A DNA stretch of 64,000 bases from Gyrodactylus bullatarudis (GCA_012064415.1 SSNU01000063.1:349450-413449); one strand, 5' to 3'. Positions 22,788 through 36,130 are shown, counted from the first letter of the stretch. Translations and numbers: made by a program. Notes: a model not told the origin generated them from the sequence alone.

Positions 22788-23098
22788 TAGGCTAGGGTGA
22801 AATTGTTTTTTTCTCCGAAAAACTCACGAGAGAACTTACTTTTCTGATAAATTTTAGTACTCAGATCATGTTTTCAATAATTTTAAAGTGTGAAAGTCAT
22901 TCTCCATGATGTCATTGTCCATTTTTACGGGCATATATCTTACGGACATGATAAAACAACGAAATTGACCATGAAGCCCAATTTGATGAAAAGATTACTA
23001 TTTTTGAAGATAAAAATTAAGAAACTTATTGAATGGCCAAGATATTCCGGATTTTAGTGATTGAGTAGTAAAAATTCATAGAAAATTGAGCGGCGATT
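22788..23098. repeat. truncated hAT-type MITE (TAGGCTAGGGTG family)
   Basis: It starts TAGGCTAGGGTGAAATTG and follows the complete copy at 51262-51717 closely until GAGCGGCGATT. The right third and right terminal repeat are missing, replaced by a reverse transcriptase fragment. Confidence 0.75.
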
Positions 23099-23099
23099 A

Positions 23100-23420
23100 A
23101 AATCTTAGTATGAAGATAATATTGATGATATCAATCTTATTCATGTCTGTAAACATAAGGTAGTCATCTAAATATCTAGTCAATAGAATAGTCTTATTGA
23201 CTATTAGGGTTTCATTAATAAATTTATCAACTAAAGACATGTAAAAATTAGCAAAAATGGTGAAATTGGGTTACCAATAGCTAGACAAATTCGTGGATAG
23301 AATATTCCTTCTGAGTTTTACTGGTCCGTACGAAGACCATAAATTTTAAAGAACTGACGAGATAGTAAAATCTCTCTTTATAAAACATTAAATTGAGAAA
23401 ATAATAGACTTAGTCAATAA
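23100..23420 (-). pseudogene. degenerate reverse transcriptase fragment
   Basis: A single minus-strand frame with few stops reads FTIFANFYMSLVDKF followed, about 20 residues on, by TRYLDDYLMFTDM. These match the SPxxANxxM and YxDD motifs of Penelope/retron-like reverse transcriptases. Upstream in the same frame lies SSYGPVKLRRN. Two stop codons are present. It is not closely similar to the other Penelope copies in this window, so it is probably a second, older lineage. No ends or endonuclease are visible. Confidence 0.55.
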
Positions 23421-24798
23421 AAGTATTAAAATACCAGAATTTGATAATTCCAAATTAAAAGATGCGACAAATTTTGCCAATTTGAAAAAGCTTGTTGTAA
23501 GCTTACATTATTTCTGATTTTCAGAATGATTTTATAACTCTGAAATTAAACAAAAAATCTTTGCTTGTTTTATTTGAGATGACGTCGTAAAATTAAATTT
23601 TCTCCAAAGTTGAAGAAATTCATACAATTCGATAAGAGAAAGAAAGCATTTTGACCTTTTATTATTAGCTTTAGAGGTTATCGGTTTTGAATTAAAAAAG
23701 GTAATTTTTAATCATAGATGATAATTGTACCTACAAAGCAATTGTTTTGTTTTATCAAAGATGAATAACGTAATTTTTGATATAAAAAAATTGACAGCTT
23801 TATTTCAATGAAAAATGCATTGTTGAATTTTTCAGAAATACATGTCATGAAAGCTTGAATTACATTCCTGTTAGAACTCTTTTCAAGATTTCATACTTTT
23901 ATTAGTCATTTTCACATTTTATCCTAATAAATTTGTCTAGAAGTCTGAAACTTGAACTGATTTTTATGTTCTCCAGTTAAAGTCAAATTGACTCAATAAA
24001 GAACTACTTGGTCGAAAAGGTGTTTCCCGAGTGTCAACATAAAATCATTTAGGCTTTTAAATAAGCTCAAGAAAAATTATGAATTGGTTCATGCCGATTC
24101 ATGAAGAGCCGACTGATTCCTAATGTGATAAGTTATCAGTGATAACTGATAAAAATCTCTTTTTAATTTACTTGATATAAAAGCCACAAAAAAGAGAATG
24201 ACTCAACATGATATAAATGAACTATATTTTAAATAAGAAATTTAGTTTTCTATTCAATTGACAAATTCAGTGCATGTAAAAACTTGTAGACCAGTGAGTA
24301 GTAGTATGACCAAAAGTTTCTACTTCAAAATCAATATTTTCCAATTTGTTGTGGTTAGAGAAGAGAAACGATAAAAATAATTATATCCAAACGAGATTAA
24401 AACGTAAACGAGAGAAAGATCTTTCCAAGACAGCGCAATGAGTCAGAAATACTCTTGTTGAAATAGAAATTGCATATAAATTATGACTACATGTTGTTGT
24501 TTTTAACAAAAAGTTGATGATTTTGAAGAGATTTCTTGATTAAGGTTGAGTCATCTACAGCTGAATAAATCTTTCAAATGGTTTAAATTTGAAAAATGTA
24601 AAAGTAATAACCAATTTCACATGGGTCAATTCATAAGAGTCCGATTATCAGTCAAAGAATATATCAAAGATTCAATTGCAAATCTATGGCAATTTTAAGA
24701 TTCTTAAAACGGAAATTTTTTAAATGTATTATTTAAGTAAGGGAATACATTATAATTATTGTTGATAACTCAGACAAAATCCATCTTTTATTACTCAC

Positions 24799-25194
24799 CA
24801 TGATAAAAATAATCAAGGCCCAATTAACACGAATGATTCCAAAGACAATGTTTGGCTGTCTAGATTGTTTAAGGAACAATCTGAAATTGATCATAACCAT
24901 AAATGTCACCAGGATGCATAACCAAGAAGTAATTTGGGAGATAACCGCAATGACTGAGCATAACCGAATTGAGTAGTAAAGGACGCCACAAAATTCTCTA
25001 TTTGTTGATATATACTTCGATCCAATGAAGAAAATAAACCAAAATAATAATCCTGATATTGTATGAATGAGGAGTTGGTGTCGATCACATGGTCGACGAA
25101 GGAATTCATAAAACTCTTCAGACACTCGAAGCAAAATGCTGTGAATAGATCTTTTGCTGTTCAGCTTTTCCCTGAGTCCTTCATAAATTTTCAT
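24799..25194 (-). CDS. orphan multi-pass membrane protein, first coding exon
   Basis: The frame starts at ATG 25194 (MKIYEGLREKLNSKRS) and ends at a GTGAGT donor in phase 0 after 132 codons. After a basic, amphipathic ~40-residue N-terminus come hydrophobic segments at about 41-59 (LLIHTISGLLFWFIFFIGS), 71-102 (one long or two short helices) and 117-132. The last continues into the exon at 17962 (IVQIFLIVCI). The complete model is 319 residues with four or five membrane segments and a polar C-tail. I do not recognise the family. The join over a 6.8-kb intron rests on phase and on continuity of the helix. Confidence 0.6.
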
Positions 25195-25962
25195 CCAAGA
25201 ATACTACTGAAAGTTAAAGAAAATTAAATTTTTATGGGTTGGCATATAGTTTTCTTTATGATTGGTCGTCCAAGAAGTTCATCCAATAGAAAGAAAAACG
25301 AATTTGAACATGAGAATTTTCGAATTACAGACAACAACTTTTATAATAAGATGGCAATGTATATATTTCATAAATTAAGCTTAAATTCTAAGCTAAGCTG
25401 AGAAAGGTGTCGGTTTAAAAGAACCTTAAAAAATCTGCTTAGTAAGTTTTCTATAACAGGAAAAGAGACAAACATTTAGGGCTAACTAATATATTTATTC
25501 TGCTTGAATAAATAATTCCATGAAATATTAGTAAAGATGAAATAAGATAGATGAATACTTACTGCTTTAATTATGGAAGCTTTAGAGATAGGTTGGTTAG
25601 AACTGATTACAGTTCAAATAAAGCAGTTATACAGGAACTGATAGGTTAATAATGGTTCTCTGAGTTGGATAATTTAATCGAATTTAAATTTCGAGAATAT
25701 AGAGAAGCATAACTGACGATTGAAAAAAACCATGTGAAATGAATATTCGAAAGTGTGCCTAAATCAGCTGTTATGAAAACAATAAAACAAAATATACATC
25801 ATTTAAAAATAATTTTTTTGAATAATCAAGTATAAATCTCAGATTAGATCAAATAAAACACTCGTCTTAGGCTCAACAGACTTGCTGAATTTTTCTCATT
25901 ATTTTTCAGTCCAATTTATCAAATGTACTGTTATTAATTCTCAGATCTAATTTCCCGCCCAG

Positions 25963-25968
25963 TATAAA
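25963..25968 (+). promoter_or_regulatory. TATA-box candidate upstream of the SINHCAF-like gene
   Basis: TATAAA lies about 200 bp before the proposed start codon at 26165, on the same strand, in a locally GC-richer patch (CCCGCCCAGTATAAAACTCC). It would place transcription start near 25990-26000. Confidence 0.35.
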
Positions 25969-26164
25969 ACTCCGGTTCAGACAACGCAATATTTCTGTCG
26001 TCAACAGAGTCAAAAGATTGATAGGCATTGATAAGAGCATTGACAGTGGAAATTTCAATTATTATTCCTTCTCAAACTTGTCACATCTAATGTATTACGT
26101 TCTTTAACGAAATAATCGGTCGACGACAAATTTCCACAACTACTCGTTGACAATTGATTACAAA

Positions 26165-26698
26165 ATGTCAAGTAATTCTTGCTATTTTATGCTTTCTTCC
26201 AGGGAGTAATAGCAATCAAGTTGGTCGATCCAACTTCCGATCCCTTGGCGGATGTTGTATTTGTGGAACCAAATCTTCTAGTTCTAGATTTACTAATAGC
26301 CAACGTTATTCAGATCATTTTCTATTATGTTTTGGTAGAGACGCGGAAAATCGAGAGGGAGATCTTTGCAATGCCTGTGTCTTGTGTGTCAAACGTTGGC
26401 TTCAACGCGGCAAGACTCCGGATTTTTTCGCCAAGGTACGTGACAACTAATTCTGACGACTAATATCACTTTCTAGGTCTTGGATAGCAAAAAAGGTCCT
26501 GGTCCCAAACATATGAAAGAGATAACCAAACGTGCTAGACGTCGAGAGGATAGGGCGAAAGCTGCTCAATTAGCAAAGGATAAACCTGTTCCACCTATTC
26601 AAAAAATCAAAATCTCGGATATTTGTAAGGATCCTGCCTATGAACCAATGAGCTCTGGTAATCATTCCTCATTGCCAAATAGTCCCAAGTATCAAGCT
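26165..26698 (+). CDS. SINHCAF-like: SIN3-HDAC complex-associated factor (SINHCAF/FAM60A)-like, N-terminal exons
   Basis: FAM60A/SINHCAF is a subunit of the SIN3-histone deacetylase corepressor. Exons: 26165-26171, 26203-26435 and 26477-26698, separated by introns of 31 and 41 bp. The mature N-terminus is MSRSNSNQVGRSNF, then the Cys-rich family signature GGCCICGTKSSSSRFT (residues 18-33), CFGRD and GDLCNACVLCVKRW (56-69). VLDSKKGPGPK matches the family's VVDARAGPSLK. Cys 20, 21, 23, 45, 58, 61 and 64 are candidates for metal binding. The first join (ATG TCA A + GG AGT) is inferred. It gives 19 residues before the CC pair, against 15 in human. The exon leaves at GTACGT in phase 0 toward 34749. 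Confidence 0.82.
26172..26202 (+). other. proposed 31-bp intron
   Basis: GTAATTCTTGC to TCTTCCAG has a proper donor, a pyrimidine tract and an acceptor. It links the only nearby ATG in phase to the conserved Cys-rich exon. At 31 bp it would be unusually short. An upstream non-coding exon spliced straight to 26203 is the alternative. Confidence 0.45.
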
Positions 26699-29600
26699 GT
26701 ACGTTTGATTTTTTCAATTTCATTATAATTTTGAAAATAATTTACATCGCCATTTTGAGTTGCAACTTGTCTCTTTAGTGTCCTAAATTCATTTTTATTC
26801 TTTTTACGTCACATTCTTCCATTAGAAACACCTTCAAGTTAATGAATACATATGCATCAAAACTTGGTGTTGATTGACAAAATTTATCATCAATTCATTA
26901 TGCATAATTGGTATTTTTTCATTTGAATTAAACACAATAAATTTAGCTAATCAATGAAAATTGTATATTTTTTGTTTGTGGAATACAGAAAAATGATATT
27001 TCTCGGAACGCAGTGTAAAATGTCTCTCTGCATATCGAGTATTCCGTATTACATGAAACGTCTAATCATTCATCTACCCACCCCATTTAAATGATTCCCT
27101 CACAGGAGTTTATCCCGTCCAAATCATGAAACGAGATTAAAAATTTCTCTTCTCTTTTTTTCATTCTCCCTGTTTCTTCCGTCAGTTTTTCTTCCCAAAA
27201 ATATTTTGGAGAAGTAGACACTAGAATTAATAGATTATTTCTTGATGGAGAAGTAAAAATTCCTTAGAAAATCATGGGACTTTTCCTGATCACATGTTTC
27301 ACTATTTCTTCTTCTCCGTCTTCTTTTATTCATTTTTTCTCTCTAACTACTACTACTTCTTCATTTTCTCTATAAGACTAAAATGTTAAGAATAATACTG
27401 CTAGGGTAGTTTTTTTCATACTCCATCTCTTGCTATCTCTCAATGTCTTGTATATATAGAATCTATATCTAATATAATATAATCCATTGTATACAGATAT
27501 ATGTTTTATATATACTTTAATTTATTGATTTTTGTTAATTTTTCAACATTTCTTTTGAGATATTTTTTTCGCTCAAGATTGATTTTTTCCTTAAAAGTTT
27601 ATTATTAAAAAAAATAATAATAAATTACTCTCGTATTGCTTACATTGAATAATCTCAAATTATTCCCATGAAGAGTTATGCACAGAGTTATCCCCACCCC
27701 CTAAACTCTTGTCATTTCATTTTTTTATCAGATCAGTTGTAATAAAATTAATTTGTCCAATATATCTAAACAACGGTAGGTATAAAATAAAATAATTTTT
27801 CCTCTTTACTTAAATAAGATACGATCAATTATTCCTCAATCTCAGACGTTAAGGAAAAATCTGAATTGTAGTGTAAAAGTTGATAAAATAGGATATTGGC
27901 TTAGGTCCTGTTTGTATAATAATTGACTTGTTTTAGGTTTAGCATATTCCAATGTATATTATACATAAATATGATTCATGTTGATTAAGAGTTTATGGAT
28001 AATAAAGACTGTCTCTTCACTTACATTTCTTTCCATCGACACATTCAAAGTACTCTCTCTGAGTTACATGAAAACGCACAATTTCTTGGATTATTGTTAC
28101 CAGCTTCTTCTTTTTTCTCTATTTATCGAATTCTCTATTCTTTCTTATATATTTTTTTTATTTCAATCAGCACAGAAGAATAAGATAGAAACAAAATCTT
28201 GAAAGCAACGAGCACATTGTTTATTTTTTGAACACGATTCTCTCAATATTTTTTCTTCATCTTCTTTGCACACCTTTAGCTATCTAAATTTTTTACCAAA
28301 TTCAATCTATTTTTTTTCTCTTCCAACACACCAACATGTTCTTCTATCATCGGCAATTTAGCTCTCTTCTAATAAATATTTGATTTATCGAGCTTCCGAA
28401 AAAATACTCGAACCCATATTTGTAACAAACAATGTGTGAATTTCCCCTTTGACGTTTTGTGTTTACACAGAGTTGCTTTATTTTGAAATCTGCTCAATAT
28501 TTTCGTCTTTAACAACTAGTCGGTTTGATTTATTTTATAACATCATCTAAAAAATTATCTTATATAATTAAAACTGTATCAAGACCTGATTCAAGATTTA
28601 AATTGTTTTCGAGGTACCAACCCTGGATTTTTGTGAAGGAGTAAATTTATTTGGTTTCAAGAAGATAATTTGACCGACATCATCTCCCTTGTTTCCATGT
28701 AAAGGTTAGATTTCATTAAAATTGCTCAGATTGTACTTTATAAAAAAGCAATAAAAATTTGTTGAAAAAAATAAAATCTCAAGAGATTAACATTTTCAAC
28801 AAAAATCAATAAATATCACTCTTAATCTACCCTTTTCATTCACAGTAAAAATTGAGAAAAAATTCCCTGTATTAGTCAGTGGAAAAATAAGTCAATTTCA
28901 ACATCTAATCATTGGAATTGTATTTATTCAACATGGATATGAGGATTTACTTTTTTTTACAAAAAACTCAATATTTTTCTTTGGAATTCCATAATGAAAT
29001 AAGCCAATAAGTTGTTTTCAACTTTTGAGCTCAAAATTTTTATCGATTTCAAAGATTTGAAGCAGTAAAATGCAGATATTCGCGATCAGCATTAGACAAA
29101 GAATTGATTTCCATTGATTCCGAAATAGATATGCTAATTCCCCCATTTCTTATAGTTCTAAAATATAGAGAACATTTCTTCACAGCCTCTCCCAGACATT
29201 TCAATATTAAGATAGTCAAGTACCTTCTTGAGGAGCATGTAATAAGAGGCTTTGGAAACATTTTGTCGCCTCAAAAAAATGTTTATATCAAATTAACATT
29301 GATGCTCTATTCCAATAGGAATTGGGAGGAAAATCCGATTAATTTTAAAATAATATTCCCCTTCCCAATTTCTTTAGAATACCAACAATATTGAATAGGA
29401 AAAATTGCGTTGTTTATATCAAAATTAATAGAAAAAGATTTATATTTTTTTAAAACTAAATAGTCTTGCACTGCTCCCTGATCTCTTCCTCAACAAAATT
29501 CATCATGATTACAAAGGAATAACAAGGACTCAGGAAATTTTATTTGCGAATTTAAATTCTGCTCAAAACTTGAGATGTTTATCGTTGCATCTTCCTCTAT

Positions 29601-30644
29601 CTTAAAAGGATCTCCTCTCCTCAATCTTACACTGTGAGAGTCCTTTCTCTCTTCATCTTGGAACATGAAATCTATTCGTGTCTTTGTCTTTAACTTGAAC
29701 ACAGAATTCTCTTACAATTACAATGCTAATAGAGCGAGATAGAAGAAAAATTCCATCGATATATTGATCCTATGCTTGATTTCTACTTTGTTTATCTTTA
29801 GCTTGTTGTGCATCTTAATTATCCGTAAAAAAATTTTTTTATATTGCAATATTCTTGGCCAATTTTGCTAATTTGGAACTACTATTTTAATTGGATTGTT
29901 TTATCAAATCTCGTAGTAAAATTCATTCAAAATCTCTTGGCGCCGATTTAAAAACATTTTTCATTCTCAAATAGATGGATGACTTGATTTTTGATCAAAA
30001 TTTGGATCAGTTGTTTTTTCTCGATAATCTCCTCCCCCTCCATAATTCATTGAATGACGCAAAAGTATAATGAAATATTTTTTCATTTTCATTAAAAAAA
30101 CTGTACTTTAATTATTCATGCACACATGAATGTACAGTGGGGGTAATAGTACACACATGCTTTTATTGTTTGACACAAACAAACACAGACATAAACACAT
30201 TTATGGTTGATAACAAAGCTAACTTTTACATATGTTTTCGTGTTTCTTTGTCTTCTATCGTTCTCTTTCACTCTCTTTTTCTTGTCTCCATGACATTGAT
30301 CATTAGGCATTATTGAAACAATCATTTTGCTCTGTCTTCTCACTAGTACTTGAGACTATGTAAGAAATATTATTATAAATATCTATGTACAGTTATAACA
30401 GACATAAAAATCAACAATATTCCTACTCACAGTTGTGTAAGATAATTTCTTTTTATGATTTTTACTAAAATCTATAAGTTATGGCAAAATTTACACTAGT
30501 TTTTCAGGATCAAAATTCCAAAAGGAAGCCGATTATTACGATTCAATCTTGGACAGATCTTGTATCATCATGGTGAAATCTTCAGATTAGATTTGATTAA
30601 TTTTCTTGACCAATATTTCTCATTTTACAATTGGTTTCTTAGTC

Positions 30645-30890
30645 TAGGGTAGAATTTTCAAACTCAATTTCTCGACAACTTTTCTAATTAATCGATTAAC
30701 TCTTGGTATTATTTATATTGAAACATGTATTGAAAATACATTCATCTTTGAAAATCCTGATTTTTTCAAATCTCCGCTCAATTATCAATGAATTATTACT
30801 GTGGAACCACATAAAACCTGGATATCTTTCATACTAAATGAGTTTTTGAATTTTATACATAGAAAAAATAGGAATCTCTTCATCAAGGGT
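30645..30890. repeat. diverged copy of the TAGGCTAGGGTG MITE family
   Basis: CTAGGGTAGAATTTT begins it, and TTTTTTCAAATCTCCGCTCAAT, TCAATGAATTATTACT and ATCTCTTCATCAAGGG parallel blocks of the complete copy at 60208-60664 in the same order. It is older and has lost its right end. Confidence 0.55.
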
Positions 30891-31638
30891 TGATACCAAA
30901 ATAAAAACCTAGTTCAATTAGCCTAACAAGATTGCAACTTTATATTCCTATTTAGTTTTTTCCACCATCTTGAAAATCAGCGATTCGAATCTAAACCTAA
31001 TTGACATAATAAAATAAGAATTTACTATTTTTCTCCAGATAGCCAGGAATATATTACTTTTTGAATTTCATGATGAGATATGAGCCCTTCAAATAAGAAA
31101 TATTTCAGAAAAAATAGACCATTTTAGATGCCCACTTTTTCTCAACCACTGACCCCTGAAAGTTTTTATCGATTTAGATACTGATATTTCATTTTGGGAA
31201 TTGGAACAATCTGCATTTCGAGTTCCTCTCATCCTCTATGGCTTTATTTGAATTCTTCGTATAATCTTGATCAGAAAAACTCTTTAAACCTTAGATTTAG
31301 AAAATGGGAAATTAGGTACTTCTTGACATTCCAAAAATGAGCTCATTTCAAAAGTTTTTACTGACTTTTTGGAGAAAAAGATTGATTTTTTTTGTAAAAA
31401 TAGTAAATTCATGTAAACTAGCTTTATATTTATTATTCTCTTATTTTTCATGTGAAAGATCAACATCTCAAACTTTTTACTACCAATTTATTTTTTTCTA
31501 CGACATTTTTTCTATAAGAACATCAAACCAATAATGATGATGATGATATTGAGTTGTTCAAATTTACTTTTTTCTTCTTTTCAAATAATACCACTTTTCT
31601 CTCATTCTCTAGAGCGCAATGCTCAAATGTCTCTGTCG

Positions 31639-31658
31639 CTCTCTCTCTCTCTCTCTCT
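31639..31658 (+). repeat. CT dinucleotide microsatellite
   Basis: About ten consecutive CT units in a pyrimidine-rich intron stretch. Confidence 0.85.
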
Positions 31659-31878
31659 TTCTATAGATGCATCTCATAATAATTTTTAATTGATTTTCTC
31701 TCCATTAAAAAAATACATGTTTATATTCTTACTTGTATTAGTTTTACTTATCTCTTTCCAACCAAGATTTTTTGCATCCATAGTGGTCTTGTCATTTTAT
31801 GGTCTGCATTTCTTTATCAAGTATTTTTTTTAAACTCTTGATTAATTGTCATTATCTTCATCTTTATGATGTTATTAC

Positions 31879-32274
31879 TAGGGCGACCAGAAAAAGGCAT
31901 ACTTTTTATTGAAAAAAGGCAAAATCATACAATCGAATGTTTAAAGCACCCCAAGAAGATATCTGCATATCCTATATTCAAACCCTTTACTCTTTATAAG
32001 CAGAAGTAACTTTAACAACAATGTAAAGGTAAAGCATATTCATATAATCGAATGTCTCTCACTAGTAGTAAAACTTTATTCAATTCTTCAAGGCTCTTGT
32101 GTGCATACAATGAGCATGAGATTTTGATTTGAATAAGCTATTTCTTTTGGCTGTTTTACCGAGTCCCCAATAAAACTAGATTCAGACAATGAAAAAAATG
32201 ACAATCCTTAAAAAACCCTTTAATATAAGGCGATCCTTGTCCAAATAGGCATAAAAGGCATTTTGGTCGCCCTA
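31879..32274. mobile_element. hAT-type MITE (TAGGGCGACC ends)
   Basis: The ends are TAGGGCGACCAGAAAAAGGC and its imperfect complement GCATTTTGGTCGCCCTA. The flanks are GTTATTAC (31871-31878) and TTTATTAG (32275-32282), an 8-bp target duplication with two differences. Both fit the hAT target pattern with T at position 2 and A at 7. It is 396 bp and encodes nothing. Confidence 0.75.
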
Positions 32275-34748
32275 TTTATTAGCTAACCAAGTTTTCTAAC
32301 AAAATTCTCATTTATTTCAAATGCTGGGCCTCATGGGAGTCCAATTTTGCTTCGAGTTCCTATGATTTCTTCTCTTTTTTCTATATTTTTTCTCAGGCTA
32401 CCATACCTTAAATTTCTCGAGACCCAAATAAATTCCCTTCTGACTTGTGAAATATAGCATAGTCTTTCATCTATTGATTTTATTATTTATTGAGTCTATA
32501 CAATCGAGACATTAAAAGTACAATTAGAAGAATATGTCCAATAGTTTAATCACAATCTTTAATAATCCTTTGTGTAGTAGTAGCCGAAAGTAAAACTTTG
32601 ATATATTTATGTATAATATACCATCAAGAGATACCTTTTTCCGTACAAATTATCGAAGAAAATTTCCCCCTTTTCTAACTATACAATCAATCTATCAATA
32701 ATTCAATTTTCTTCCCCCCCATTAACCAGGGAGTTGAGGTTAAAAAGAATAATCCCAGAATTAAAGTAACCATTGTCTAGACTTGATACGAAATGAATAT
32801 ATATTCACCATTTTTATGTAAAATATATAATAAGCGCATAGACACACATACTTTATGATATGAATATGGAAAAAATAGAACAAAATTTAAATATATTATT
32901 CTAAAAAGTATTAGCCACTAATTGGGTCATAAAACAAATCGTCCGACATTTTAGGCCCCAATCTAAGTCGTTTTATTTTTATCATGATTTTTTAGAGTGT
33001 TTTCATAAAAGTATAACAAGATTATAATCTGTTTAAATGGCCATATTTTTCCAATCAGGGATACAAACCTGCTGTTTCTACTTTGAAGTCTGGATATTTT
33101 TGTCTGGTAATAGGTAATAAATTTTCACTTTTACAGCGTATGAGCTCAACTTTTCATCTTGATAGAATTTAGCTTTTTAGCATCCAAATATAGAATTTGG
33201 CAATAAAAGTTATAAAAATCTTGGCATTCTCAAGAAAAAGTTAAACTTAATAATTTCTAGTTTATTTTTGCTCGTTTTAATTGGAAGAACTAGTTACATT
33301 TCTCCCAATAATGACGAATTTTTGATCATTATTCAATCACCGAAATTAACAAAAGGAATCAAATAATTTTTGTCAGATTGAATTTCTTACTATTCTAACT
33401 TTCATTGTGAGATTTCTAGAACATCAAGGCACACAGATCATTCAAAGAACTGAGAAAAGAGAAACTCGGCTAATAAATTCACTCATACTAAAAAGATTGT
33501 ACAGTTGTTCTTCTTCTTATGACCATGAGATGATAATGATGAATTTTATCGATCCATTCTAATTACTACTATTTATCACTACTGAATATCAATCCTCTCC
33601 ATTTCTTCTTCTTCTTGTCTTGTTCTCATTCATTCTATAAAATATGAATATTCCAGTTGATCTTTGTACAAATATGAATGAATACAACAACAGATACATT
33701 GTATACTATCTACCCTATATATGGTATATATGCACACTTATGCATATACATTTGCAAGCTATCAACATATTTATTCAAGATCTTAACTCTTCTTGTGTTT
33801 GTATGTGTCCCAACACACTCGTTGTCTGAAAACGTGTCTGTCCAAAATATTATATATTCTCTTTGTCCGATCCACATACACCTCTCCCATTTTTGTTTCT
33901 GTATCTTTTTTTCAGTGTCTCTCAAAATCTATTCTTCTAAAATCAGACAAAATAGATATGGTATTTTAAACTACTCCATTTCCTGTACTAATAAACTACT
34001 GTTAATTTCTAATACACACGACAAAATGAGAAAATAGAGATAATCTATGCCAATTTCCACCATTTGTGTCTCTGTCTTTTATTACTTTTTTTTCAATCAA
34101 TTTTTTGTTATCAACTTGGACTACAATTAATACTGTAGAGGAACTCATCCCCTAATCCTAGATTGACATTTTTAGATAAACAAAATGTCTTGTGAATGAT
34201 TTTAAAAATTTAATCCTTATTTAGAAATAATCGATAATTTTTATATTTTCGAATGGGAAATTACACTGATATTCATATCTAAAATCTTTCTTATCTGTAT
34301 TTCATGGGAATTATTATTTTTCATTAGATATACAGTTATTGAATTCAATTTTTGCCGTTTTCGTCAAACTAGATACCAATTAAATTTTAAAATTCTACTT
34401 TAGAGTAGCAAGATTGAATTTGAGAGATATTTTAAAATAAGGATCGTTCTGAGAAATCTCATTAAAACTTTAAATTTTAATTTGATTATGAAATTTCCAA
34501 CTGGCCTAGTGCACAAGAAATGAATTTTTCCAATCATAAACATTGATAGTTTTAGACTTTAGATTTGTTTGTTTACAGTTTTTATTGCTCTCTCTCATTC
34601 TAAATTAGATCAAAGACCGTTTTTCATTCTTGAAAAAATATTACATTCTTGAATGAATTTCACAAGCCTTGAATACTCGAGTGACACAATCTCAAGAGCA
34701 TTTCATCTTGAATTATCGTAGATTATAATAATCTTGATTAAATTTTAG

Positions 34749-34929
34749 AATCAACCAGATAATGAAATAAAGCCAACAATAATAAATGGAACTGTTAATC
34801 ATCCTAAATCAACCCAAAATGCATCAGTCAACCCTCAATGGAACGATAATGACTCAAGTGATTTTACGACCAGTCGAAGTACAAGACGATCATCTCAACA
34901 AAACCAGTGCTCCAGTTATAAATCATCTG
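34749..34929 (+). CDS. SINHCAF-like gene, exon with Asn/Ser-rich sequence
   Basis: Acceptor AATTTTAG, donor GTTAGT. The exon enters in phase 0 and leaves in phase 1, fitting 26698 and 40449. It encodes 60 polar residues (ENDIKPT-like start NQPDNEIKPTIINGTVN, then DFTTSRSTRRSSQQNQCSS). No domain is visible. Membership in the gene rests on strand, spacing and phase only. Confidence 0.5.
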
Positions 34930-35639
34930 GTTAGTATTTATTTATTTTGCATTTTTTCTAATTGTTTAATTCAATTAAATAATTCTCTTTTATATATTCC
35001 TTGCTCATTTATGTTACAGTGAATCGTGAAAATGATTTTGTCTATATTACATACACCCAATGTACCTAAGTATGAGGGGCTAACCAATCAAAACCCTTTC
35101 TTAATAATATTTTAATCATGAATGTACTTGTATTGGCATGTAACGACTGATGAGTATGCCTAAAATATAGCGCATATCTCTAAGGATTTGGGCATCGCCT
35201 TTTATTTTTTGAAATAATTTAATTTCCTACTCAAATTCTTTTAAATATCGGAAATAAATTTATTGCAAAAAATGAATCAAATAAAATCCTTCATCTATGC
35301 ATGATGAATCACTAAGGTTTCGGAGGATTGGTAAAGCAATTCAGAGTTGTTATACCCAATGTAAGGAATGAATAAAATCTTATTTTACATGTCCCAAAGA
35401 ACATGGTTTGAATCCAAGTTTTAGAAATCTCCTTTCCTAATGTACCGATCATGTTGAAGATCCAAGATAATCAGTTAGCATTTGAAAATTCCGCCTTTTC
35501 AATGACAAACACAGATTGATTTCTTAATTCTTCATTTAAAAAATTAAATGGTAAATCAGTATATTAGATTTTTTCAAAAGTATTAGTAAAATTTTGTAAA
35601 AACGAACTCTATTCGCAAATTTCGTCATTAAATTTATAC

Positions 35640-36130
35640 AGAATACCATTAAATTATACATTAAAATATTCACCATTTTTTTTATACATTTCTGTCACTT
35701 TTCTGGCAGGCTGTCAAAAACAGAGAGGTTTTTGGTCCATGTACTCGTTTAGTGAGTCCAAAACATCTAGCCTTGAATTGAAGATTTGCCCTCCAAATTA
35801 TGTTCTAATTATCTGTTAGAACAAGAATTATAATATAAGTATGATGGTCTAATTTGTCGACGTTGCTTTCCCTATATTAATTTTTCATCATTACGATATG
35901 TGACCAGAAATTATCGTATGAGAGCCTTTGGATAGCCTCCTGTAATCGTCGACCCTGATAAATTATCGCTCTGATATCAATATCTATCTAACTCTATTAT
36001 AAATTTTTGAAAGATGGAATTTTTGAGATTGTTAATAAAACCAAATTCTTAGAAAAATTCTATATTTACAAACGTATAATACTTGAAGTGAATTTCTGCA
36101 GTTCTTTCATTTATGATCTGCTTAATACTT
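35640..36130. repeat. dispersed repeat, copy 1
   Basis: Shared blocks with 45483-45845 in the same order include GGTCCATGTACTCGTTTAGTGA, GAAAGATGGAATTTT, AATAAAACCAAATTCTT, TTTACAAACGTAT and AATTTCTGCAGTTCTTTCAT. No terminal repeats or coding potential are evident. Confidence 0.7.

Larger units (their letters stand above)
26699..34748 (+). other. long intron of the SINHCAF-like gene
   Basis: Eight kilobases of AT-rich sequence. I see no exon on either strand. Contents include pyrimidine-rich stretches, a diverged MITE at about 30645-30890, a CT microsatellite at about 31639-31658 and a hAT-type MITE at 31879-32274. The remaining open frames are low-complexity noise. Confidence 0.5.

Noticed and set aside
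27000..27760. pyrimidine-rich stretches suggesting a CRISPR-like or satellite array
   Set aside because: No regular repeat unit or spacing is present. They are low-complexity intron sequence.
33644..34037. open frames of 61 and 119 codons
   Set aside because: Composition is that of AT-rich intron sequence, with no motif, no ATG context and no splice signals in phase.
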